From Nocardioides sp. REDSEA-S33_B3 (GTDB taxonomy: Bacteria; Actinomycetota; Actinomycetes; Propionibacteriales; Nocardioidaceae), in the NCBI GenBank assembly GCA_001627335.1, contig LUPK01000050.1:1-63465 (forward strand): a stretch of DNA of 63,465 bases, read 5' to 3'. Under the pieces are notes generated by a model. That model saw nothing but the letters and a program-made list of their open reading frames with translations, searched no databases and was not told where the DNA came from. The first letter of the stretch is position 1; each line of letters opens with the position of its first letter. This document shows, in pieces, positions 53,064 through 62,074 of this stretch. The position numbers and the translations under genes are program-made.

Positions 53064-54395
53064 ATGTCCCGCCTCGTCCGCTCCGCGCTCGCCACGGGCG
53101 TGGGCGCTGCCATCGCGCTCGGTGCCGCCGCCCCGGTGACGACGTCCGCCTCGGCGGCGCCCGCGCCGGTCGTCGCCGCTGCTCCCGCTCCCCAGGTGCC
53201 CGCTGCTGCCCCGGGGAGGACGAAGGGCAAGGACCTGCGCCGCGTGGTGTACGTCGGCAACAACTGGGACGGCACCGCCGACGTCCTGCTCCCCGGCAGC
53301 TTCAAGCGGATCGGCCGGCTCGACATCGTCCCGGACTACGACGAACGGATCGCCGAGATCAGCCTCAACCCCTACCGGCTGGTCTACTACCTCGCCATCC
53401 AGCAGCTCATCGGCGAGGGCCACGACCAGCTCGTGGACGACATGTACTCCTCCAACGACGGACGTCTGCTGATCGTCTCGCGCCCCTCCTTCGCCGACGT
53501 GGTCGCCCTCGACCTGGCGACCGGGGAGATCGTGTGGCGCTTCGCCGTCGACGGGGTGCGCTCGGACCACATGGCGCTCTCGCCCGATGGGGAGACCGTC
53601 GTGGTGTCGGCGTCGACCGGCAACGTCGTGCACGCCCTGGACGTCGAGACCGGTGAGGAGGTCGGCGGCTTCGAGTCCGGCGGCTCGCCGCACGAGTCGG
53701 TCTACCTCGACGACGGCGAGACGATCCTGCACGCCAGCATCGGCATGGTCTACAGCCCGCTCGACGACCCCGCGCTCGACGCCACCAAGCAGGAGCGGGT
53801 GCTGCAGCTCGTCGACGCCGACACCTTCGAGATCATCCGCCGCTACGACCTGCGTGCGGCGCTGGACGAGGCCGGCCTCGAGGACGTCTCCACCGCCGTG
53901 CGCCCGCTGACCCACACCCCCGACGACGACACGTTCGTCTTCCAGCTCTCCTTCTTCCACGGCTTCGTGGTGATGGACCGCAGGACCGGGAGGATCACCA
54001 AGGTCAAGCGACTGCCGAACCTCATCCCCGACACCCCGCGCGAGCTCTATCTCCTCGACTCCGCGCACCACGGGATCTCGATGGACCCCACCGGCAAGCA
54101 CATCTGCGTCGCCGGGACGATGTCGGACTACGCGACCGTCGTGTCCTACCCGCGGATGAAGCGCTCGAAGCTGCTCAAGGGCGGCCTCAAGCCCTACTGG
54201 GTCACCCAGTCGTGGAACGGCAAGCACTGCTACATCTCGTGGTCGGGCTCCGACACGGTCTCCAAGATCTCCTACCGCAAGGCCAAGATCGTGCGGACGA
54301 CCGACGTCGGCTACCACCCGCAGCGGGTGCGCAACGGCTTCATCCAGCGCTCCTACGTCGCCGACCTGCCCCAGGACCAGCCCGGTCACGGCTGA
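53064..54395 (+). CDS. secreted beta-propeller (YVTN-like) protein
   Basis: The 443-residue precursor has a signal peptide (RSALATGVGAAIALGAAAPV) and an Ala/Pro spacer, then repeated beta-propeller blades such as DGRLLIVSRPSFADVVALDL, SPDGETVVVSASTGNVVHAL, GISMDPTGKHICVAGT and WNGKHCYISWSGSDTVSKIS. The pattern VSxSxxxVxxLDxxTGE is typical of YVTN/quinoprotein-like propellers without enzymatic residues. Likely extracellular binding protein. The ATG follows GGGAGGT. Its end overlaps the convergent hydrolase gene by 10 nt. Confidence 0.78.
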   Translation: MSRLVRSALATGVGAAIALGAAAPVTTSASAAPAPVVAAAPAPQVPAAAPGRTKGKDLRRVVYVGNNWDGTADVLLPGSFKRIGRLDIVPDYDERIAEISLNPYRLVYYLAIQQLIGEGHDQLVDDMYSSNDGRLLIVSRPSFADVVALDLATGEIVWRFAVDGVRSDHMALSPDGETVVVSASTGNVVHALDVETGEEVGGFESGGSPHESVYLDDGETILHASIGMVYSPLDDPALDATKQERVLQLVDADTFEIIRRYDLRAALDEAGLEDVSTAVRPLTHTPDDDTFVFQLSFFHGFVVMDRRTGRITKVKRLPNLIPDTPRELYLLDSAHHGISMDPTGKHICVAGTMSDYATVVSYPRMKRSKLLKGGLKPYWVTQSWNGKHCYISWSGSDTVSKISYRKAKIVRTTDVGYHPQRVRNGFIQRSYVADLPQDQPGHG

Positions 54396-55876
54396 GGCTC
54401 CCGCACCACCTGGAAGACCCTGCTGGTGACCTCGGTGCCCTCCGGTGCGCCGAGGAAGCCCGCGCGGTGCAGCTCGCGGACCGCCGCGTGCACCGAGGGG
54501 TCGGTGCTGGCGTCGACCAGGGCCGCGCCCTCGGCGTACGCCTCGAAGCCGTGGTGGGCGGCGACCCCCTCGCCGCCGGCACGGCTCTCGAAGGTGACGG
54601 TGACCTGCTCGACGGAGTCCGGGTTGGCCACCCCGTCCAGCAGGGGTACGACGTCACCCCGGTGCTCCAACGACAGCACGTGACTCCCTGCGGGGAACCC
54701 GTCGAGCTGCCCGGTCGGTGAGCCCAGCGTCACCGCGTGGCTGATCGGCACGCCGTGCTCGCACGCGGAGGCCAGCAGGTCGGCGGCGAGCATGCCGCCC
54801 TGGCTGTGCCCGACGACGAGGACCGGGTCGTCCCCGACGCCGGCCTGTGCGAGGGCCTCGAGGACCCCGTCGGCGTAGCCGTTGTCGAGGCCGCCGACGA
54901 GCCGCAGGTTGGTGCCCATGTCGCGCACGTCGCCGTCCTCGGTCCAGGGCAGCGTGGTCATGTCGTCGGTGCCGGGCAGGAGGAGCACGTGACGGGTGTC
55001 GCCGCCGGGACCGGTGAGCGTCTGCAGCTCCAGGGTGCCGTTCAGCTCCGGGTGGTCGGGGCCGCTGAGCTCGCTGAGCTGGCGGGCGTGGTCGACGAGG
55101 TCTGCGACGGAGCGGGGCGCGGTGGTCGACGACTCGACCCGGACGCCCGGCAGGAGGGTCGTGCGGGCGGGGCGCCCGGGGTAGAGCCGCGCCAGCAGGC
55201 CGGCGGCTGCTCCGGCGTCGGCGAGGTCGAGGGGCAGCCCGAGCGGCCCTCCCGGTGCGCCCGGCGTCAGCCCGTCCCACACTCCCTCGAGGAACCCGCC
55301 GCCGCCGGCGACGAGGTGCTCGACCTCCTGGGGGTGCTCGGTGAGCCACGTCTCGACGAGCGGTGCGGCCCGGGCGGGGAGGTCGGGCACCGTCAGGGCG
55401 ATCCTCCCGGCCGCGAGCGCCGCGGCCGGGAGGGCGGCGGGAGCGGTGGCGCCGAGCGTCCACCCGACGGTGCGACCCACCTGGTGCTCCACCGCGGCCA
55501 CGGCCTCGGCAGCGCCTGCGTCGGCCGCCTCCAGGACGCCGACCAGCAGACGCAGGGCCCGGGCGTCGACCTCCCAGCCCAGCGACTCGACGCCGACGCC
55601 GTCGGGGCCGGTGGTGGCGACGAGCACCGCGGCCTCCGCCTCGGCGAAGGTCCCCGGCGACAGCAGCGCCGACGCCAGCAGCTCCGGGTCGAGCAGGGTG
55701 CGGGCCCCTTCGGCCGCCCAGCCGCGCATCTGTCCGGCGGCCTCGTCGAAGACCGCGGCCAGGGCCAGGAGGGCGGCGTAGGAGGCGGCGACCCCCGCCG
55801 CCCCGCCGGTCACCTCCACGATCGCGCCAGGGCCGCCGTCGACCGTGCCCGGACCGCCGGTCATGCCGCCGGTCAC
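54386..55876 (-). CDS. alpha/beta-hydrolase coupled to a WXG-like protein
   Basis: The 496-residue protein has a long Ala-rich helical N-terminal region (residues 1-300; AASYAALLALAAVFDEAAGQ) and a C-terminal hydrolase with the nucleophile elbow VLVVGHSQGGMLAADLLASA near residue 340. VSLEHRGDVVPLLDG-like SLEHRGDVVPLLDGVANPDS probably carries the acid, and AAHHGFEAYAEGA the His. No signal peptide is seen. GTG start overlaps the upstream gene (GTGA). Such fusions of helical domain and lipase are known near ESX-type substrates; export by a type VII system is speculative. Confidence 0.65.
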   Translation of the reverse strand: MTGGMTGGPGTVDGGPGAIVEVTGGAAGVAASYAALLALAAVFDEAAGQMRGWAAEGARTLLDPELLASALLSPGTFAEAEAAVLVATTGPDGVGVESLGWEVDARALRLLVGVLEAADAGAAEAVAAVEHQVGRTVGWTLGATAPAALPAAALAAGRIALTVPDLPARAAPLVETWLTEHPQEVEHLVAGGGGFLEGVWDGLTPGAPGGPLGLPLDLADAGAAAGLLARLYPGRPARTTLLPGVRVESSTTAPRSVADLVDHARQLSELSGPDHPELNGTLELQTLTGPGGDTRHVLLLPGTDDMTTLPWTEDGDVRDMGTNLRLVGGLDNGYADGVLEALAQAGVGDDPVLVVGHSQGGMLAADLLASACEHGVPISHAVTLGSPTGQLDGFPAGSHVLSLEHRGDVVPLLDGVANPDSVEQVTVTFESRAGGEGVAAHHGFEAYAEGAALVDASTDPSVHAAVRELHRAGFLGAPEGTEVTSRVFQVVREPQP

Positions 55877-56283
55877 GCCGCCAGCCCGAGCGACTCCGCC
55901 ACCGCGTGCACGTCGACGTCGAGCCAGTCCCGCGAGCCGGGGAGCGGCAGCGGCGGGCCCACCGCCCCGTCGACCAGACGATCCGCGGCCTCGGCCACCA
56001 GCCCCGTCACCACCCGCTCCACGCGGGCGATCAGCTCCTGGCGTCGCTCGACCTCGCGGGCGTGCCGGTCCAGGGCGTCGGCGGCGTCGTCGTGGAGGGC
56101 GGCCGTGCGGCGCAGCGCGCCGGCCCGCTCCCGGCCCCGGGTCCGCGCGGCATCGGCGGCGCGGCCGGTCCACGGCGTGGAGTCGAGGCGGGCGACGAGC
56201 CGGTCGGCCTCACGGCGTACGTCCTCGGCCTGCGTGCGCAGGCGGTGGGCGAGGGCGCGGATCGCGCCGGGGTCTCCTGGCAT
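55873..56283 (-). CDS. WXG100-like helical protein
   Basis: The 136-residue protein is almost wholly helical, with DPGAIRALAHRLRTQAEDVR, STPWTGRAADAARTRGRERA (a W-x-G turn) and ALHDDAADALDRHAREVERR. This is the helix-WxG-helix layout of ESX/type VII substrates or their chaperone domains, though it is longer than the ~100-residue norm. It is translationally coupled to the hydrolase gene. From 56284 to 56470 there is no gene; GGTCGGCGGGCC is repeated in tandem near 56410. Confidence 0.6.
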   Translation of the reverse strand: MPGDPGAIRALAHRLRTQAEDVRREADRLVARLDSTPWTGRAADAARTRGRERAGALRRTAALHDDAADALDRHAREVERRQELIARVERVVTGLVAEAADRLVDGAVGPPLPLPGSRDWLDVDVHAVAESLGLAA

Positions 56284-56470
56284 CGGTGCCTCCGGGTCGG
56301 CCGTGGGCCGGGTGTCGGGTCAGGTGCGGACTCCCTGCCCGGGAGGGCGGCCCGGAAACGACGGGTCGCCACCGCGGTGGAGGGCGCGGCACAGCACCGG
56401 CCTGTGGTCGGTCGGCGGGCCGGTCGGCGGGCCGGTCAGCGGCCGACGGGGCCCCGGCCGCGGTGGTGGG

Positions 56471-57826
56471 TCAGCCCTGGCCGACCCACGAGAAGATCTC
56501 GTAGGGCCCGACCTCGTGGACCGAGGCGAGCGCGCCGTCGCTGGTGCGGACCCGGAGCGTCTGGGTCTGGTCGGAGGTGTTGAAGCCGTAGACGCCCACC
56601 CGGCCGGCGCCGGCGGGGTCGCCCGCGAACCCGGTGGCGAGCAGCGGCCCGGTGGTCGTGACCGGTGCGGCGAGCGAGCCGGCGGGAGCGGCGCGGCGCA
56701 GGTGCGCGAGGACGAAGAACTCCGCCTCGCGTCGCACGGTGCCACCGTCGACCGTCACGAGCCCGCGGCAGGTCCAGCACCCGCCGAAGGCCCCGCGCCA
56801 GCCGGGGCTGAGCGCGAGGTTCCACATGAGCAGACCGGTCGATCCGGCCGCGACCGCGTCGACGACGAGGTTCTTGGAGTCCCAGGCGAAGGTGCTGATC
56901 GGACCGTCGTCGGTGCCGGTGCACTCGGTGACCAGCCAGGGCAGTCCCAGCCCCGCGGCCTGGCCGGGCGCTCCCTCGTAGCAGTGCAGCGCGATCGCAT
57001 CGAGCCCGGCGGTGCCGGTGGCGTCCAGGCGCGGGAGGTCGGCCCAGTTGTGGTCCAGCCCCCACAGCTCGACCCCGAGGCTGTCGAGCGGTGCGGCGAC
57101 CCGGCGGGCGAGGCGCGTCAGCTGCCGGTCGCCGATGGCCATCGTGGGGTAGTCGGAGACGTGGCCGGGCTCGTTGCCCAGGCTGATCGACCCCAGCGGC
57201 ACGCCGTGCGAGGTCAGCCAGCGCGCCTGGCCGACCAGGAGCCGCGCGTACTTCTTCACCCGGTCCCCGCGCAGCCGGCCACCGAACCACGACCGATTGG
57301 TCTTGTACGCCGGCGGCGCGGTCCAGGCCGAGGCCATCACCTGCAGCCCCGGGGCGACCGGCAGCACCTCACGGCGCAGGAAGCGGATCGCCTCGCGGGC
57401 CGGGCGGCTGGGCCGGATGCCCCGCTTGCCCGACTTCCACGCCCACAGGGTCGTGGACATGTCGGTCGCGGACAGCGGCAGGCGCAACCACTCCAGCCCG
57501 ACCCCTGGCTCCTGGCCGAACAGCATCGACACCAGGTCCGGGCGGCCCTCGAGGTGCGTGACCGACGCATCGGTCAGCGCTGCCCCGACCCCGATCCACT
57601 CCTGCCGCAGCGCGGAGCTGCTGCGGTCCACCACCACCTCGGCGGTGACCTCGCTGTCGCCCACCGCGGGGCGGTCGGCGAGCCGCACCGAGGCGTCGGT
57701 GGGCGAGCTGCTCAGCAGGGCGGTGCTGCCGGCCGACGCCAGGGTGAGCGGGGTCGTCGAGGCCGCGCCGACCAGCGCCAGCGCGAGCACGCTCGCCGCG
57801 CCGGAGAGCAGGCGTCGTACGCGCAC
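56471..57826 (-). CDS. secreted glycoside hydrolase family 30 enzyme
   Basis: The 451-residue precursor has a signal peptide (RRLLSGAASVLALALVGAAS). The barrel shows GVGAALTDASVTHL, MASAWTAPPAYKTNRSWFGG, the acid/base Glu in ISLGNEPGHVSDY (near residue 218) and the nucleophile Glu in LVTECTGTDDG (near 300), with a C-terminal beta domain. These fit GH30 glucosylceramidase/beta-glucanase-like enzymes. Substrate unknown. The GTG at 57826 directly precedes the signal peptide and follows a weak GAGG; upstream in-frame sequence is not protein-like. Confidence 0.85.
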   Translation of the reverse strand: MRVRRLLSGAASVLALALVGAASTTPLTLASAGSTALLSSSPTDASVRLADRPAVGDSEVTAEVVVDRSSSALRQEWIGVGAALTDASVTHLEGRPDLVSMLFGQEPGVGLEWLRLPLSATDMSTTLWAWKSGKRGIRPSRPAREAIRFLRREVLPVAPGLQVMASAWTAPPAYKTNRSWFGGRLRGDRVKKYARLLVGQARWLTSHGVPLGSISLGNEPGHVSDYPTMAIGDRQLTRLARRVAAPLDSLGVELWGLDHNWADLPRLDATGTAGLDAIALHCYEGAPGQAAGLGLPWLVTECTGTDDGPISTFAWDSKNLVVDAVAAGSTGLLMWNLALSPGWRGAFGGCWTCRGLVTVDGGTVRREAEFFVLAHLRRAAPAGSLAAPVTTTGPLLATGFAGDPAGAGRVGVYGFNTSDQTQTLRVRTSDGALASVHEVGPYEIFSWVGQG

Positions 57827-57853
57827 CTTGACCTCGATTCGTCGGGGGATGCC

Positions 57854-57923
57854 GGGGGCACTCAGGGGGATGCGGAGGGGGGGCACCAGTGTGCCCCGAA
57901 GCGGCCGTCCGTGCCCCCTGAGT
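57854..57923 (-). promoter_or_regulatory. nested hairpins in the GH30 gene leader
   Basis: An outer stem pairs ACTCAGGGGG (57860-57869) with CCCCCTGAGT (57914-57923), enclosing GGGGCAC-CAGT-GTGCCCC (57880-57897). It lies 28-97 nt upstream of the GH30 start. It could be a leader RNA structure or an operator. The rest of 57827-58125 holds only the hairpin at 58050. Confidence 0.4.
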
Positions 57924-58049
57924 CGTCCAGTCGATGGGCTGCGGAGGCCACAGAGGGGGAGCGCCCGCCTCACCCCGGTGGTCCAGACCGGTCGAGATCG
58001 ACCGTGACCCTCTGACAGGCGCCTCGTTCACAGCGTTGAACGACATGTG

Positions 58050-58069
58050 TCTCGGCAGGGAGGCCGAGA
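58050..58069. promoter_or_regulatory. hairpin upstream of the glycosyltransferase operon
   Basis: TCTCGGC-AGGGAG-GCCGAGA is a perfect 7-bp stem 56 nt before the ATG at 58126. TACGCT follows immediately (58070) and could be a -10 element, making the stem a possible operator. Confidence 0.35.
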
Positions 58070-58125
58070 TACGCTCACGACACCCCCCACCGTGTCCCCC
58101 GGGCACGTAGTCGAGAGGTTCTGGG

Positions 58126-59664
58126 ATGGAGCACCCAGGGAGGGACCGTTCGCGCACCCCCGCGGACGTCCGCACCGGCACATGGACCGGCCGAGCACGC
58201 GCGAGCCCGGTGGGCAGGTGGTACACGCGCCTCGGTCGCCGCGGCCAGGCCGCGGTCGAGATCGGCCTCGGGACGGTGGCGCCACCGGTCCTCGGCTTCT
58301 GCGGCTACGTCCTGGTGGCGTGGTCGCCCGCTGAAGCAGCACTGGAGCTGTGGTTCTGGGTGCTGTTCTCCGCCCTGTTGGTCACGGCGCTCCTCATCGC
58401 CATCGAGACCGCACGGGCCTTCCGGTTCCCCGATCCGCCGCTGAAGCGACCGGTCGAAACGCTGGACCTGCCACGGGTGGCGACGGTCGTGGCGGCGTAC
58501 CTCCCCAACGAGCAGGCGACGATCATGGAGTCCCTGCGGGCACACCTGGACGTCGACTACCCCCACGACCGACACCTGGTGGTGCTGGTCTACAACTCCC
58601 CGACCAGCCTGCTGGTCGAGCGCGAGCTGCGGGAGCTCGCCGAGCGCGAGCCGCGGCTGCTGGTCGTGCGGGCGGCCGGGTCGACCTCGAAGGTGCAGAA
58701 CCTCGAGGTGGCGACCGAGCTGCTGCGAGGCAGGGTCGACGTCGTCGGCATCTTCGACGCCGACCACCACCCGCACCCCTCCAGCGCCCGGCGCGCGGCC
58801 CAGTGGCTCGCCGACGCCGCCGGCGAGGGGCGCTTCGACGTCGTCCAGGGCCAGTGCGCGATCCGCAACGACCGTGACTCGTTCGTCGCGCGCACCGTCG
58901 CGGCGGAGTTCGCCACGTTGTACGCCGTGGCGCACCCGGGCCGCACCGTCACCCACGACTTCGGCCTCTTCGGTGGCAGCAACGGCTGGTGGCGCGCGGA
59001 GGTCCTCGACGACCTCGGACTGGACGGGCGGATGCTCACCGAGGACATCGACGTCTCGATGCGCGCGCTCGGCGAGGGCCGGCGGCTCGCCATGGACCCG
59101 CGCATCCTGTCCTACGAGCTGGCCCCCACCGACTGGGGCGGCTGGTGGAAGCAGCGCACCCGGTGGGCGCAGGGCTGGCACGAGGTGAGCCTGCGGCACT
59201 GCGTGCCGTTGCTGAGGAACCGTGACCTGAGCCTGGTGCAGCGTCGCGGGGTGGCGTTCCTGCTGGCGTGGCGTGCCATCCACCCGTTCCTCGCGACGCA
59301 GCTGATCCCGCTGGTGATAGCCATGGCCTGGGCCACCGACCGACGTGTGGTCTGGGACCTGCTGTTCTTCATCGTCGCCGCCATCGGCGTCAACGGCGTG
59401 CCCGTCCTGCAGGCGATCGCCGCCAACCGGCTGGCCGCCCCCGGCATCGGTGCGCGTCCCCGGCTCTTCGTCCGCTATGTGCTGGTCTCCGTGCTCGGGT
59501 ACGCCGAGCTGCGGATGAGCGTGACCCGGGGTGCCGTGGTGCGCCACCTGCTCGGCGCCCACTCCTGGGACATCACCGCGCGCGGAACCTCGCAGGCGTC
59601 CTCGGGTGGCGAGCAGACGGTCGACGAGACCGACCGGCGACGAGCACTGGAGGCGGCGCTGTGA
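58126..59664 (+). CDS. family 2 processive-type membrane glycosyltransferase
   Basis: The 512-residue protein has two N-terminal helices, then a GT2 domain: VATVVAAYLPNEQATIMESL, SKVQNLEVATELL, DADHHPHPSSARRAAQW (DxD-like), MLTEDIDVSMRALGEG (TED) and WWKQRTRWAQGWHEV (Q-x-x-RW). Three or four C-terminal helices follow. These motifs are those of processive synthases such as hyaluronan or cellulose-like enzymes. It heads an operon with an acyltransferase, suggesting synthesis of an acylated polysaccharide or glycolipid. Product unknown. Confidence 0.88.
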   Translation: MEHPGRDRSRTPADVRTGTWTGRARASPVGRWYTRLGRRGQAAVEIGLGTVAPPVLGFCGYVLVAWSPAEAALELWFWVLFSALLVTALLIAIETARAFRFPDPPLKRPVETLDLPRVATVVAAYLPNEQATIMESLRAHLDVDYPHDRHLVVLVYNSPTSLLVERELRELAEREPRLLVVRAAGSTSKVQNLEVATELLRGRVDVVGIFDADHHPHPSSARRAAQWLADAAGEGRFDVVQGQCAIRNDRDSFVARTVAAEFATLYAVAHPGRTVTHDFGLFGGSNGWWRAEVLDDLGLDGRMLTEDIDVSMRALGEGRRLAMDPRILSYELAPTDWGGWWKQRTRWAQGWHEVSLRHCVPLLRNRDLSLVQRRGVAFLLAWRAIHPFLATQLIPLVIAMAWATDRRVVWDLLFFIVAAIGVNGVPVLQAIAANRLAAPGIGARPRLFVRYVLVSVLGYAELRMSVTRGAVVRHLLGAHSWDITARGTSQASSGGEQTVDETDRRRALEAAL

Positions 59665-61022
59665 CGGCCGCACAGACCTCGTTCGCCCTCGAACGGCGCA
59701 ACGACCAGGGCTTCCTGCGCAGCACCGAGCGCAAGGGTAGGGCGGCGGGCTTCAAGGTCCGCGGCGTGGAGGGGTGGCGAGGCGTCGCCGCCCTCGCGAT
59801 CGTGTCCGTGCACGCCTGGCAGGTGATGGACACCGACGACGACGGGCTCGGGCCGCTCTACGAGACCCCCGGACTGCTGACCGCGATCCTCTCGGTGGAC
59901 CTGGTCGTCGACCTGTTCTTCGTGCTGTCCGGGCTCCTGCTCTTCCTCCCCTTTGTGGTGGCGGCCCTCGACGACTCGGCGCACATCCCCTCCGGGGACG
60001 ACTTCCTGTGGCGGCGGGTGTTCCGGTTCATCCCGACGTACTGGGTGCTGGTCATCGTGTGCTGGAGCATGCGCAACTACGGCGTCACCACCGCCGACTG
60101 GCTCGACCTGGTCGAGCACCTGCTGCTCGTGCAGGCCTTCGACTCCGACCGGATCTTCGCGACCATCGGGCCGGCGTGGACGCTCTCGGTGGACTGGATG
60201 TTCTACCTCTCGCTGGCGATCTTCGCCCCGGCCTGGACGCGGTGGGTGCGCCAGGCGGGTGGCGAGGGTCGTCGCGTGCTGCGGCTCGTGGGGCCCATCA
60301 GCGCGGTCGCCCTCGCGTCGGTGCTCTACAAGCTCAACGTCGACTTCGTGTGGGAGATCGAGGCCGACCGGTGGGCCTGGCGCTTCGGTCCGGCGGCCAA
60401 GGCCGACGACTTCGCCATCGGCATGGCCGCAGCCGTGCTGGTGGTGTGGATGGGCAGCCGTCGCATCCCGGCCTGGGCCAGCCTGGTCCTCGCCGTGACC
60501 GGCGCCTGGCTGCTCTTCGAGGCCCGCAGGACCTTCTACTACGCCCCCGAGTCGGTGATCGAGAGCCTGCGGCACCCGATCGCCTCGGTCGGCTGGACGC
60601 TGATCCTGGTGGCGGTGATGACCTGCCGGTCCGACCGTCCGGCCCGCTGGGTCGACAACGCGTTGCTGCTGCGTCTGAGCGTCGTGGCCTTCACCGTCTA
60701 CCTGGTCCACGAGCCGGTGGCGATCGGGTTCGAGAACCTCGGGCTCATCGACACCGACCCGAACGGCTACCTGCGCAACTACCTGCTCATCGCCGTGGCC
60801 TCGCTCGGACTCGCGTGGGTGGTGCACCGCGTCATCGAGGAGCCCTTCGTGGACGTCGGGTCGTTGCGCCCCCGTTCCGGTGGACGCCGCGATCTGTACG
60901 CGGAGCTGGACCTGCCACCGCTGCCGGCGGAGACCGCGAGCCCGGGCGCGCTGCGCGCCGACGTCCTCGACGCCAGGGGTGCCCGTCGGCCCACGCTGGA
61001 GATGGAGGTGCTGTCCCGATGA
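59661..61022 (+). CDS. acyltransferase 3 family membrane protein
   Basis: The 453-residue protein has the acyltransferase-3 pattern: GVEGWRGVAALAIVSVHAWQ with the catalytic His in the first helix, VVDLFFVLSGLLLFLPFVVA, RRVFRFIPTYWVLVIVCW, WTLSVDWMFYLSLAIFAPAW and about ten helices in all, ending VVHRVIEEPFVDVGS. Members O-acylate exopolysaccharides, lipids or peptidoglycan. GTG start overlaps the glycosyltransferase stop, and its end overlaps the next gene (ATGA), so the three are coupled. Confidence 0.88.
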   Translation: MTAAQTSFALERRNDQGFLRSTERKGRAAGFKVRGVEGWRGVAALAIVSVHAWQVMDTDDDGLGPLYETPGLLTAILSVDLVVDLFFVLSGLLLFLPFVVAALDDSAHIPSGDDFLWRRVFRFIPTYWVLVIVCWSMRNYGVTTADWLDLVEHLLLVQAFDSDRIFATIGPAWTLSVDWMFYLSLAIFAPAWTRWVRQAGGEGRRVLRLVGPISAVALASVLYKLNVDFVWEIEADRWAWRFGPAAKADDFAIGMAAAVLVVWMGSRRIPAWASLVLAVTGAWLLFEARRTFYYAPESVIESLRHPIASVGWTLILVAVMTCRSDRPARWVDNALLLRLSVVAFTVYLVHEPVAIGFENLGLIDTDPNGYLRNYLLIAVASLGLAWVVHRVIEEPFVDVGSLRPRSGGRRDLYAELDLPPLPAETASPGALRADVLDARGARRPTLEMEVLSR

Positions 61023-62059
61023 TGTTCCGAGCACTCGCCACCGGAGTCACGATCGCCGGTCTGGTCGCACTCGGTGTCGGCCCGCTCCGGGTCGCGCTCG
61101 ACCGCAATCCCGGCGTGGCCGGCGAGCCCGAGCGGCCGCCGATCGTCCTGAGCGAGGCGCCCGGAGCGGCGCCGTCGTGGCTGCCCGGCGCCGTCGACAC
61201 GGCCCGGCACCTGCCAGGGGACGGCCGGCGACGCGTCGGCAAGCCGGAGCGGGTCGACCTGGCGGTCGCGCTCGGTCTCCTCGACGAGGCCGAGACGCTC
61301 TCCGTGGTCGGCGGCGGTGAGGACGTCCAGCTCCCGGGCGTCGGCGTCGTCGTGACCGAGGATGCCGCGGAGCGGCTGATCGACCTCTCGGAGCCGCGCC
61401 GGACCCGGGTCCTGACCCGCATCGCGGCCACTGACGACATGGGTCTGTCGGTCTTCGCCGTCGGCGCAGCACCGAAGCGCGCCCTGGTCGTGGACGCCGA
61501 CAGCGGCGCCCAGCGTCGGCTGAAGCTGCGGCAGGCGAGCGTCCCGGTCGCCGACGTCGTGGAGGGCTGGGCACAGCTGCGGCCCGACCTGCGGGCACTG
61601 GTCAACCGCCGCGAGGTCGAGCCCGCCCCGCGCACCGGCGAGGTGCCGGTGGCGGAGCCCCGGGAGAGGGCCTGGGAGCGCGCCGTGTCCCGCGTGGTGC
61701 GCCGAGAGATCCTCCCCGCCCTCGACGAGGGGCGCGCTCCGATCTCGGATGCACTCCTCGAGGGTGAGGAGGCGCTGGTGCTGCTGGGCGACGGGCCGGT
61801 CCGGATGACGGCGCGCGGAGCGGCGTACGCCGTGGCGGCGCGGGCCGTGCAGCCCGGCTCCCGCCTGCTGCCCACCCGGGGCGGCGAGGTCGTCGACGCG
61901 CGCGTCGTCCAGCGACCCGACGGGCGCGTGGCGGTGCTGGCCTGGAACGACGGGCCGGCGACGACGCTGACGGTGCAGGTGCCCGAGGGCGACCGCGTGC
62001 TGCGCTACCGGCTGCGGCTGCCGGGTCGCGCGCTCACCGCGGCGGTGCTGCGCCGCTGA
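61019..62059 (+). CDS. membrane-anchored protein of unknown function in the glycosyltransferase operon
   Basis: The 346-residue product begins with a signal anchor (ALATGVTIAGLVALGVGPLR) and is otherwise soluble and probably extracytoplasmic. Middle part has GVVVTEDAAERLIDLSEPRR and RVVRREILPALDEGRAPISD; the C terminus (VAVLAWNDGPATTLTVQVPE) is beta-rich. It does not match a family I know. Coupling to the acyltransferase gene suggests a role in making, exporting or modifying the same product. Confidence 0.6.
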   Translation: MMFRALATGVTIAGLVALGVGPLRVALDRNPGVAGEPERPPIVLSEAPGAAPSWLPGAVDTARHLPGDGRRRVGKPERVDLAVALGLLDEAETLSVVGGGEDVQLPGVGVVVTEDAAERLIDLSEPRRTRVLTRIAATDDMGLSVFAVGAAPKRALVVDADSGAQRRLKLRQASVPVADVVEGWAQLRPDLRALVNRREVEPAPRTGEVPVAEPRERAWERAVSRVVRREILPALDEGRAPISDALLEGEEALVLLGDGPVRMTARGAAYAVAARAVQPGSRLLPTRGGEVVDARVVQRPDGRVAVLAWNDGPATTLTVQVPEGDRVLRYRLRLPGRALTAAVLRR

Positions 62060-62074
62060 TCCTCAGCGGGTCGA

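Noticed and set aside
56409..56452. GGTCGGCGGGCC tandem repeats as a functional element
   Set aside because: Short GC-rich tandem sequence of this kind is common by slippage in such genomes, and nothing ties it to a function.
54737..58015. Very long (over 1000 codon) plus-strand open frame
   Set aside because: It spans three well-supported minus-strand genes and has low-complexity Arg/Gly/Ala-rich sequence without motifs.
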